Positions 1 through 5,198 of a DNA stretch of 6,962 bases are shown here, in pieces. How positions within the stretch are numbered: position 1 is the stretch's first letter; each line of letters begins with the position of its first letter. The translations under genes and the position numbers were made by a program. A model generated the notes under the pieces. That model did no database searches, was not told the origin of the DNA, and saw only the letters and a list, made by a program, of their open reading frames with translations. The stretch is from Anaerolineae bacterium (lineage in GTDB: Bacteria > Chloroflexota > Anaerolineae > 4572-78 > J111), in contig JAHDWA010000174.1 in the NCBI GenBank assembly GCA_023382535.1, positions 1-6,962 on the forward strand, in the 5' to 3' direction.

Positions 1-1097
1 ATGGAACTGCGCAGCGCCATGCGCCGGGCCGGACGTTCCCAGGGAAGCATAACCCCATCCTGAGCCACCAGTTTTCCCCCGCGGTAGACCTGCTCGGCTA
101 GTGGAGCTTGCAAATCGGAGAAGACCATCAGATCGGCCCGGCGGCCCGGAGCAATCGCTCCCCGGTCGTCCAGACGGAAATATTCGGCTGGATTGAGGGT
201 GGCTATACGGAAAGCGACCATAGGTGGCACGCCCCCGGCGATGGCGGTGCGGAGCATAAAGTCAATGTGACCTTCCTCCAGCAGGTCGGCGGGATGGCGG
301 TCGTCGGTGCAAAAGCAGAGGCGGCGGGCATTATCAGCGGTAATCAGCGGCAGGAGCGGTTTGAGGTTATGGGCATTCGTGGCTTCGCGGATAAAGACAT
401 ACATGCCCAGGCGCAGCTTTTCCAGGGCTTCCTCGACCGTAGTACATTCGTGATCGCTGCCAATACCGGCGCTGATATAAGCGTTCAAGTTTCGACCGAG
501 CAGACCGGGACAGTGCCCATCTTTGACCGACTCATGAAAGGAGCGAATTTTGTTCAGAATCCCTTCATCTCCAGCCACGACGCCGGGGAAATTCATCACC
601 TCGGCCAAGCCGATGACAAACTCCTCGTGCTGCAGCGGCTCCAAATCGTACCAGGCCAGAGCCGCACCGGTGGTTTCCATGTGGGTGCTGGGGACGCAGC
701 TCGGCGCGTTGACGTAAACGCTGAGTGGATTATACTTGGCCATGGTCAACATATAGCGAATGCCTTCCAAACCCATGACATTGGCAATTTCGTGGGGATC
801 GGTGATGACCGTCGTCGTGCCGCGCGGGACAACCGCACGGGCAAATTCGGGGGGCGTAACCATGGCGCTTTCAATGTGAACGTGGCTGTCAATCAAACCG
901 GGGGCAACATAACGCCCGTTCAGGTCAACCGTTTCCTGCGCCTCGTAATCACCCAGGCCCACAATGCGGGAGTCGGCAATAGCAATAGGGGTCGAGATAA
1001 TTTCGCCGGTGAAAACGTTGAGGACGCGGCCATTTTTGAGCAAGAGGTCGGCGGGTTCATCCCCTCGGGCAATTTTGATAAATTGGGCTAGTTCCAT
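1..1097 (-). CDS. ade: Adenine deaminase, N-terminal 365 codons (runs off left edge)
   Basis: Adenine deaminase converts adenine to hypoxanthine and ammonia in cytoplasmic purine salvage; it is a metal-dependent amidohydrolase. I translated this strand directly. Family motifs appear in order: metal-ligand H72-V-H74 in GLIDSHVHIES, D100-PHE-IANVMG (residues 100-108), PSCVPST (132-138), GLAEVMNFPG (163-172), DGHCPGL with H195, LNAYISAGIGSDHECT with H216, FIREATNAHNL, CTDDRHPADLLEEGHID with D265 and D266, and TLNPAEYF (300-307). The family usually has DGHAPGL; here the fourth residue is Cys. Typical Ade proteins are about 570-600 residues, so roughly the last 200 lie outside the window; the frame is open to base 1 with no stop. 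ATG at 1097 is chosen because GGAGG (1103-1107) lies 5 nt upstream. An in-frame ATG at 1109 would add four residues but contains that ribosome site. It has its own promoter and is separated from the upstream gene by 136 nt. Function is confident from sequence motifs. Confidence 0.95.
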   Translation of the reverse strand, partial: MELAQFIKIARGDEPADLLLKNGRVLNVFTGEIISTPIAIADSRIVGLGDYEAQETVDLNGRYVAPGLIDSHVHIESAMVTPPEFARAVVPRGTTTVITDPHEIANVMGLEGIRYMLTMAKYNPLSVYVNAPSCVPSTHMETTGAALAWYDLEPLQHEEFVIGLAEVMNFPGVVAGDEGILNKIRSFHESVKDGHCPGLLGRNLNAYISAGIGSDHECTTVEEALEKLRLGMYVFIREATNAHNLKPLLPLITADNARRLCFCTDDRHPADLLEEGHIDFMLRTAIAGGVPPMVAFRIATLNPAEYFRLDDRGAIAPGRRADLMVFSDLQAPLAEQVYRGGKLVAQDGVMLPWERPARRMALRSS

Positions 1098-1102
1098 CCA
1101 CG

Positions 1103-1107
1103 CCTCC
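1103..1107 (-). promoter_or_regulatory. Ribosome binding site deciding the ade start
   Basis: On the minus strand GGAGG is followed by a 5-nt spacer and ATG (1097-1095). The same bases overlap an upstream in-frame ATG-GAG (from 1109), so the ribosome site argues for the downstream start. Confidence 0.75.
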
Positions 1108-1118
1108 ATAGCAAATGG

Positions 1119-1153
1119 ACGATAGACTGGAAAAAGCGGAGCCAGTCTATCGT
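1119..1153 (-). repeat. Perfect 12-bp inverted repeat in the ade leader
   Basis: Arms ACGATAGACTGG (1119-1130) and CCAGTCTATCGT (1142-1153) flank an 11-nt loop. A third element, TAGACTG on the plus strand at 1153-1159, repeats part of one arm. In the minus-strand transcript this gives CAGTCTA, then ATAGACTGG, then CCAGTCTAT. The middle element can pair with either neighbour, although pairing with the first leaves only a 3-nt loop. The repeat lies entirely within the predicted leader, starting about 12 nt after the expected transcription start and ending about 11 nt before GGAGG. No T-run follows, so it is not an intrinsic terminator. It could be an RNA switch, an mRNA stabiliser, a DNA operator, or a copy of a dispersed repeat related to the one at 1980-2030. 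Confidence 0.7.
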
Positions 1154-1171
1154 AGACTGTTTGTTGGGGTA

Positions 1172-1201
1172 ATTATAGTTCGGGTGTTAATGCCACGTCA
1201 A
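1172..1201 (-). promoter_or_regulatory. Sigma-70 type promoter of ade
   Basis: The minus strand reads TTGACG (-35, 1201-1196), an 18-nt spacer, and a perfect TATAAT (-10, 1177-1172). The expected start site is near 1165, giving a leader of about 68 nt that contains the 1119-1153 inverted repeat. The match is strong by consensus. Confidence 0.8.
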
Positions 1202-1233
1202 CAATGGCTGTTTGAGATAATTGCCTCCCGTTT

Positions 1234-1962
1234 CTAGCGTGGGCGCAACTTATCGGCCACCAAGCTGGCGGCGAAGGTTTTTTGTCCGGCGGTGATAAAG
1301 TCTACCGTGACCAGGGTATCACCGTCACTGGGAGTGGCTGCAACTACAAAGCCCGGTCCGTAGCTGGTATGTTCAACTTCCATTCCCACCCTAAAAGAGA
1401 CAGGTTGTTTAGCTTGAGGTGCGGCAGAAGTTAAAACAGGGGCGACAACTTGATACTGCCGGTCTTCCCACAAATCGGTATACAGCTTGAAATTGCTATA
1501 ACTCTGGGCCTGGCGAGCCAGAGCTGTTGCCGTAGCCCTGGCCTGGCTAATTTTTGAGCGCAGCTCCGCCGCTTTGATACGCTGGCTGGCCCGACTCAGT
1601 TTCTGGTCTATGTCTTGAAAAATGGGCTTGGGCGTCTCCAGCGACAGGTCTACCAAAATCAGGTCAATGCCATGCGCCTGGCAGACCTCTACCCGTGCAT
1701 CATCGCGAACGCGCTGTTGGGCCTCTTCTTCCAGACTGAGCCGCCGCCGGCGCTGCTTAACTTCAGCTCCTTCAAAGCGCACCGCAACCCCGATCTGAGG
1801 ATAGAGCAAATCCAGCTTGAGCCGGCGGTTAGTGGCCGGGTTGACCAGCCATTCCGGGGAAACATTCAGTTTAGTCTCGAACTCTGCAAAAATGCGGGCA
1901 AAAATTTCGCGCCACCCATTTGTGATCTGCCAGGTAGGTAAGTTGTCACTTTGTATTGCCAT
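1234..1962 (-). CDS. Uncharacterised protein: nuclease-like N-terminus plus PcrA-type Tudor-like C-terminus
   Basis: I do not recognise this as a named gene. The start at 1962 (242 aa, MAIQSD...) has GGAG 6 nt upstream; an in-frame ATG at 1974 would add METV but lacks a ribosome site. Residues about 15-110 have the look of a PD-(D/E)XK-type fold: a helix (WREIFARIFAEFE), then LKLDLLYPQIGVAVRFEG, then a basic patch with R71-R74, and finally HGIDLILVDL. D51 could be the first catalytic acid, but the place where nucleases of this kind usually have an acid (as in IEvDG) reads VRFEG, with R62, so activity is doubtful. Residues about 117-153 are helical and rich in Ala, Arg and Gln. Residues about 192-240 (VGMEVEHTSYGPGFVV ... 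VTVDFITAGQKTF ... DKLRPR) resemble the small beta-barrel at the C-terminus of PcrA/UvrD helicases, which contacts RNA polymerase. A nucleic-acid or RNA-polymerase-associated role is inference. It has its own promoter. Confidence 0.8.
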   Translation of the reverse strand: MAIQSDNLPTWQITNGWREIFARIFAEFETKLNVSPEWLVNPATNRRLKLDLLYPQIGVAVRFEGAEVKQRRRRLSLEEEAQQRVRDDARVEVCQAHGIDLILVDLSLETPKPIFQDIDQKLSRASQRIKAAELRSKISQARATATALARQAQSYSNFKLYTDLWEDRQYQVVAPVLTSAAPQAKQPVSFRVGMEVEHTSYGPGFVVAATPSDGDTLVTVDFITAGQKTFAASLVADKLRPR

Positions 1963-1979
1963 TACTGTCTCCATTCTCT

Positions 1980-2030
1980 AGTAGAAGATAGACAGGAGAC
2001 AGGAGAAACCCTCCCCCTCTATCGTCTACT
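1980..2030 (-). repeat. 13-bp inverted repeat (one mismatch) between promoter and start of the 1234-1962 gene
   Basis: Plus-strand arms AGTAGAAGATAGA (1980-1992) and TCTATCGTCTACT (2018-2030) pair with one mismatch. The right arm begins 2 nt from the -10 box and covers the expected start site near 2025, so it may act as a DNA operator as much as an RNA hairpin. Between the arms is a 7-bp tandem repeat, GACAGGA twice (1991-2004). The elements GATAGACAGG (1987-1996) and TCTATCGT (2018-2025) match GATAGACTGG and TCTATCGT of the ade-leader repeat, so both belong to one family. Confidence 0.65.
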
Positions 2031-2031
2031 T

Positions 2032-2060
2032 ACTGTAGCACGTCTGTTCTGATAAGTCAA
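2032..2060 (-). promoter_or_regulatory. Sigma-70 type promoter of the 1234-1962 gene
   Basis: The minus strand reads TTGACT (-35, 2060-2055), 17 nt, then TACAGT (-10, 2037-2032). This is 5/6 and 4/6 of consensus with ideal spacing, about 70 nt before the start codon at 1962. Confidence 0.7.
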
Positions 2061-2063
2061 TGC

Positions 2064-2084
2064 TTGCCCTACGTTTGCCCTACG
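2064..2084 (-). promoter_or_regulatory. 10-bp direct repeat with 11-bp period upstream of the -35 box
   Basis: On the plus strand TTGCCCTACG occurs at 2064-2073 and again at 2075-2084. On the minus strand, CGTAGGGCAA twice, it ends 3 nt before the -35 hexamer. Two identical half-sites one helical turn apart directly upstream of -35 fit a site for an activator binding one face of DNA. The regulator is unknown and the role is inferred. Confidence 0.5.
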
Positions 2085-2093
2085 CCAAATGGC

Positions 2094-2111
2094 TTAGGTG
2101 AGGCAACCTAA
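2094..2111. repeat. Small inverted repeat
   Basis: TTAGGT (2094-2099) and ACCTAA (2106-2111) flank a 6-nt loop. It lies between the minus-strand promoter and the putative plus-strand RNA promoter. It is short enough to be chance; no function is assigned. Confidence 0.3.
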
Positions 2112-2152
2112 ATCGTCGCTTATTAGCCGATGTAAAGAAACCAAATTAACCT

Positions 2153-2158
2153 TATACT
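2153..2158 (+). promoter_or_regulatory. Possible -10 box of the candidate small RNA
   Basis: TATACT matches 5/6 of the -10 consensus. The best -35 at proper distance, TGTAAA (2131-2136, 16-nt spacer), matches only 3/6. The stretch between 2131 and 2160 is AT-rich. This is a weak call on its own, supported mainly by the terminator downstream. Confidence 0.35.
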
Positions 2159-2164
2159 AAATCC

Positions 2165-2291
2165 AACAAATCGCGAGCACCTCGCGCATCTCCTTCCTTC
2201 TTTCGCCCAGAGGTTGGCCGTTCCCACCAATCTCTGGGCAAAATCTTTTAAAGCCATGTAACGGCGACTTGCCCAAAGTCGCCGTTTTTTT
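2165..2291 (+). ncRNA. Candidate small non-coding RNA with three hairpins and its own terminator
   Basis: No plausible reading frame exists here on the plus strand, yet the segment ends in a textbook intrinsic terminator. Hairpins in order: CGCGAG-cac-CTCGCG (2172-2186); a 13-bp stem GCCCAGAGGTTGG (2205-2217) with CCAATCTCTGGGC (2227-2239), one G-U pair and a 9-nt loop; and the terminator stem (2261-2285). A TATACT hexamer (2153-2158) with a weak TGTAAA 16 nt upstream would start transcription near 2165, giving about 127 nt. The next gene has its own promoter immediately after the terminator, so this looks like an independent transcription unit rather than that gene's leader. I found no match to 6S, SRP RNA, tmRNA, RNase P RNA, a T-box or a common riboswitch by eye. 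The 5' end is uncertain. Alternatively it is the attenuated leader of the downstream gene. Confidence 0.5.
2261..2291 (+). terminator. Intrinsic (rho-independent) terminator
   Basis: A perfect 10-bp stem, ACGGCGACTT (2261-2270) with AAGTCGCCGT (2276-2285), has a 5-nt loop and is followed by six further T (2286-2291). The T-run is only on the plus-strand side, so it terminates rightward transcription. No plus-strand protein gene precedes it in the window. Confidence 0.9.
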
Positions 2292-2294
2292 GCG

Positions 2295-2327
2295 TTGACT
2301 CTACCCCCGGCTCATGATATGATGAGC
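2295..2327 (+). promoter_or_regulatory. Promoter of the 2488-4317 gene with palindromic operator over the -10 box
   Basis: TTGACT (-35, 2295-2300), 17 nt and TATGAT (-10, 2318-2323) begin only 3 nt after the upstream terminator's T-run. An 18-bp near-palindrome, GCTCATGATATGATGAGC (2310-2327, 8 of 9 pairs matched), covers the -10 hexamer. Binding of a dimeric regulator there would block polymerase, so repression is the natural inference. The expected start is near 2330, leaving a leader of about 158 nt. Confidence 0.75.
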
Positions 2328-2377
2328 TTACCTATTAAAAACGTAGACCACCTATCCTTTCAAGTATCATATTTATC

Positions 2378-2428
2378 ACCGCAGAGAACGCGGAGCTTTT
2401 GACAAGAAAGCTCCCCATGCTCTGCGGT
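2378..2428 (+). repeat. Long two-part hairpin in the leader of the 2488-4317 gene
   Basis: Outer arms ACCGCAGAG (2378-2386) and CTCTGCGGT (2420-2428) pair perfectly over 9 bp. Inner arms GGAGCTTT (2392-2399) and AAAGCTCC (2407-2414) pair perfectly over 8 bp around a 7-nt loop. A symmetric 5x5 internal loop separates them. It is not followed by a T-run, so it is not a terminator, and it ends 50 nt before the ribosome site. It may stabilise or regulate the message. The outer arm sequence also resembles dispersed low-complexity palindromes of bacterial genomes, so a repeat insertion is possible. Confidence 0.7.
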
Positions 2429-2487
2429 AAATCACGGCTTTTGGAAAGGCAATTGGTATTAAAACCGGCAGCCATCCTGGAGGGAAA

Positions 2488-4317
2488 ATGTACAACCAGA
2501 AGTATCACCAGTTGAATACGCTCTACAATCACAAATACGGCTTCCATATTACCGGCCCCCGGCAGGATGCCTTTGATGCAGTTTTCCGCCTCCGCCCTAA
2601 AGTGGTCAAAACCCTGGATTTTAGTGTTGACGTGATGAAACGCATCCGCCAGGAAATCCCTGATGTCTTTCTGATTGGACGTTTGTTTGTCTACCCTCAA
2701 GATTTTGGGCAGTTGAGCGGCGGCACCGCCGAGGCAGCCCGCCGAAAAGGCATCGAGATGGCCGAGCGCATTCTGCGGGAAGAAGTTAACCGGGACATTC
2801 ATCACATTGACGGCCAACCCATCTTTCATGCCTGGGAGTCGCTGAATGAGGTTTTTCCCGAATGGACCGACGAAAACACTCAAAAGCTCTACGACGAGTA
2901 CCAGGTGGCTTTTGGCGAAAAGATGCTGGCGGCCGGTTTCGAGCCGGTTGCTTTTAATTTTGGCCAGGGCAACGGCAGCGGCCCGCAGTGGCTAAAATTG
3001 TACTCCGGCACGTTGGAAACATACAAATATTTGGGCTTCCACGAATATGATTGGCCGGCAATGGACCGCCTGCACCAGCTTGGTTTGAATGGGCCGGTTG
3101 AATTGCACAATCGGGTTCCCGGCGGCGAAGGGCGGGGCAATGATGGCATGTGGCGCTGCTTACGCTACCGCCGGGTGATGAATAACGGCATCCGCCAGCA
3201 GTACGGCGACAAGCACACGGTCATCATCACCGAGTGCGGCATGACCCAGGGAGTCTGGGGGGGAGCGGCGCTGGATATTGGCCCGTGGGCCAAAGAGTGT
3301 ACCGTGCCGCCCGACATCCCCGGCGGCGTGGTCTCGACGCCCATTCCTGTAGAAGACTACTGGCAAAGCCTGCTCTGGTACAACAGCGAGTTAATGAAAG
3401 ATGATTTTGTGCTGGGCGCGTGCCTGTTTGTGACCGGCGCGTCGGGCAAGCCGGAGTGGGAGACCTTTGAGCACCTGGGGCCGATTATGGACCGGCTGGC
3501 CGCTTTTCAGCAGGTGGTCAGTTCTGATTTTTTGACCCAGACACCGCTGCCCGCCCCTTTGCCCATAGAAACGGGCGTGAGTGCGCTGGGCGCTGTAACA
3601 GCGGCTGCTGCTGCGCCGGTGGTGGAAGCGGCTAGCTTTGCCCCGGCGCGGACGTCTGAGGTGGCCGTTGCCGCCGCTCTCCCCCCTGTCTCTGCGCCGC
3701 CGGCCAGCCAATGGACCTACACCCTGACCCCCGGCCAGGGCCTGCCCCTGCTGGTGGGCGACATTGGGGTCAAAAACGAGCGGGTGGTGGTGGTCAAGCC
3801 GGACGGGGTGGTGGATCAATTAACCAGCGGCAGCAAGCCCGAACACGGCCTGGGCGGGTTTGAAACCTATGGCAACGTTCCAGGTACGTACAAAATCCAG
3901 TTCATGGGCCAGAGCTTCGAAATTCCGCTCAGCGGCCAGCAGTTCGCCAAAATCGTTTTCAACCAGATGGCCAACCCCGACAGCGTGCAGGTCAGCCTTA
4001 CCTTCCGGGATAGCCGGGACACCTACGCGGTCGGGGAAAAGGTTTTTGTCAGCATACAGGTGATAAACGTGACCAGCGAGCCGGTGCCCTTTGGCATTCT
4101 GGGGCTGCTGACCAGCACCGGCCAGTTCCAGACCAGTTGGGATAACGGCGTCATTCAGCCTGGCCAAACCTTTCACCACGAGGACGGCCTGGCCTTTAAC
4201 GCGCCCGGCGCGTATAAGCTTCAGCTTTCCATCTGTTTCAACCGTAAAGATGCGTGCCTGAGTTCTGACGAGGGCTGGAAGCGCTTTGAGCCGGGGCTGG
4301 ACGTTATCGTACAGTAG
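2488..4317 (+). CDS. Clan GH-A-like TIM-barrel glycosidase with C-terminal beta-sandwich
   Basis: Residues 1-345 look like a (beta/alpha)8 glycoside hydrolase. HAWESLNEVFPEW places N120-E121 where clan GH-A enzymes have the acid/base Asn-Glu at the end of strand 4, and VIITECGMTQG places E249 as the strand-7 nucleophile. The 128-residue separation is usual for the clan. GFHEYDWP (183-190) and GACLFVTGASGKPEWETFEHLG (310-331) fit strands 6 and 8. Residues about 350-405 are a Pro/Ala-rich linker. Residues about 410-480 form a small beta domain, and 500-608 (YAVGEKVFVSIQVINVT, GAYKLQLSICF) resemble an Ig-like or BsuPI-type sandwich. No signal peptide or membrane segment is visible, odd for a modular carbohydrate enzyme. 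Substrate is unknown. ATG at 2488 has GGAGGG 3 nt upstream. The gene is transcribed alone and converges with the next gene, with 16 nt between stops. Confidence 0.85.
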   Translation: MYNQKYHQLNTLYNHKYGFHITGPRQDAFDAVFRLRPKVVKTLDFSVDVMKRIRQEIPDVFLIGRLFVYPQDFGQLSGGTAEAARRKGIEMAERILREEVNRDIHHIDGQPIFHAWESLNEVFPEWTDENTQKLYDEYQVAFGEKMLAAGFEPVAFNFGQGNGSGPQWLKLYSGTLETYKYLGFHEYDWPAMDRLHQLGLNGPVELHNRVPGGEGRGNDGMWRCLRYRRVMNNGIRQQYGDKHTVIITECGMTQGVWGGAALDIGPWAKECTVPPDIPGGVVSTPIPVEDYWQSLLWYNSELMKDDFVLGACLFVTGASGKPEWETFEHLGPIMDRLAAFQQVVSSDFLTQTPLPAPLPIETGVSALGAVTAAAAAPVVEAASFAPARTSEVAVAAALPPVSAPPASQWTYTLTPGQGLPLLVGDIGVKNERVVVVKPDGVVDQLTSGSKPEHGLGGFETYGNVPGTYKIQFMGQSFEIPLSGQQFAKIVFNQMANPDSVQVSLTFRDSRDTYAVGEKVFVSIQVINVTSEPVPFGILGLLTSTGQFQTSWDNGVIQPGQTFHHEDGLAFNAPGAYKLQLSICFNRKDACLSSDEGWKRFEPGLDVIVQ

Positions 4318-4320
4318 CCG

Positions 4321-4333
4321 GGACAGGTTGTCC
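4321..4333. repeat. Short hairpin between convergent stop codons
   Basis: GGACA (4321-4325) and TGTCC (4329-4333) flank a 3-nt loop and occupy nearly the whole gap between the two convergent genes. There is no T-run on either side, so it is at best a weak bidirectional terminator. No better terminator for either gene is visible. Confidence 0.3.
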
Positions 4334-5176
4334 TTATCGCTTCAGCCACAGCACGAAGATCTGGAGGGCCGTCCTGATGGAAAAAGGCACGGCGATCGCG
4401 CCAATCCAGTAGCCGATATAATACCAGAGGCCTGTGTTGGTCGGCGCCCAGGCGTAGCGTCCCGTAAACCAAGTCAAAATACCATTCTGAATCCAGAAGA
4501 AGCCGTGCAGCAGGGCGCTGCCGAAACCGTAAGTGTGGGCCGGGTCAATTTCGACCCAAAAATAAGCCACCATCAACAGCACGATAGCCAGGACGATGAG
4601 CGGCAGTTGGTTGATCAGCTCCAGGATAACTGCGAGTACGAATCTGCCGATAGCCCGGCCATCGAGTTGGGTGAGGTTTAGCAGGGCTTTCTGGATAGCC
4701 CAGGTCGCTGCGCTCCAGCCTCGATTGGGTTTATAGTAGCGGTCAAACCGGCCACTATCGGTAGGCGTAAGATCCTGTACGCGCGTTTCCAGTTGGAGGA
4801 GTGCGGCATAAATAGCGTCGAAGCGTGGGTCGGTTACGCCGGCCCATTTTGATACAATCGCGAACCGATGTATATCGTTGCCCAGCTTAAGCGTTGGCCG
4901 GCCCTCGTCGGGCTGTCCCGGCCGGTCGGCAGGTTTGATCGTCACCAGGTCATGCTCGATGCAGAGCTGCAGCAGGCGACGCACTTCGGCCCTGGCCAGC
5001 TTGAATTCATAGCGCTGCTCGTGCTGGCCGGGAGCCACTATTTGGACCAGCGCCTGTCCCGTGCCATAAATAAAGATACGCCGGCCGCCGTGCAAGCCCT
5101 GCACGGCGTCCAGTTCCAGGCTGGCGCCGGGCCAGGCTGCTTTTGGGCCAAGGAAAATGCCGGTGGTGTTGGTCAT
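4334..5176 (-). CDS. Membrane-anchored protein of unknown function
   Basis: I do not recognise this 280-aa protein. Residues about 20-130 form a soluble alpha/beta domain (RRIFIYGTGQALVQIV, YEFKLARAEVRRLLQLCIEH, a Pro/Gly/Asp loop at 83-93, then TLKLGNDIHRFAIVSK). The order of strands and helix loosely recalls the DUF6438-type fold, but this is only a visual impression. A strongly hydrophobic segment at about 178-208 and a second at about 249-276 are likely membrane helices, and 218-238 is aromatic-rich and amphipathic (HGFFWIQNGILTWF). There is no N-terminal signal peptide, so the soluble domain probably faces the cytoplasm. The ATG at 5176 has no clear ribosome site. It lies 22 nt after the stop of the phosphotransferase gene, suggesting co-transcription and possibly coupled translation. 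Confidence 0.8.
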   Translation of the reverse strand: MTNTTGIFLGPKAAWPGASLELDAVQGLHGGRRIFIYGTGQALVQIVAPGQHEQRYEFKLARAEVRRLLQLCIEHDLVTIKPADRPGQPDEGRPTLKLGNDIHRFAIVSKWAGVTDPRFDAIYAALLQLETRVQDLTPTDSGRFDRYYKPNRGWSAATWAIQKALLNLTQLDGRAIGRFVLAVILELINQLPLIVLAIVLLMVAYFWVEIDPAHTYGFGSALLHGFFWIQNGILTWFTGRYAWAPTNTGLWYYIGYWIGAIAVPFSIRTALQIFVLWLKR

Positions 5177-5198
5177 GTTTGATTTGAGTTGGGCAAGG

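Noticed and set aside
108..1091. Long plus-strand open frame of 327 codons
   Set aside because: It is antisense to the adenine deaminase, whose complete family motifs appear on the minus strand; the plus-strand product is low-complexity and unrecognisable and has no ribosome site.
1119..1153. Intrinsic terminator for the 1234-1962 gene
   Set aside because: The hairpin lacks a T-run after it on the minus strand and lies downstream of the ade promoter, so it belongs to the ade leader.
2099..2160. Small peptide frame GTG to TAA upstream of the candidate RNA
   Set aside because: About 20 codons with no ribosome site, and it ends inside the -10 region; nothing supports translation.
2335..2883. 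Minus-strand open frame of 182 codons overlapping the start of the glycosidase-like gene
   Set aside because: It reads antisense through the promoter leader and the N-terminal barrel of a well-supported gene, with no family resemblance.
3391..3819. Minus-strand open frame of 142 codons inside the glycosidase-like gene
   Set aside because: It is His/Arg/Gln-rich antisense of the Pro/Ala linker and barrel C-terminus, typical of a shadow frame in GC-rich DNA.
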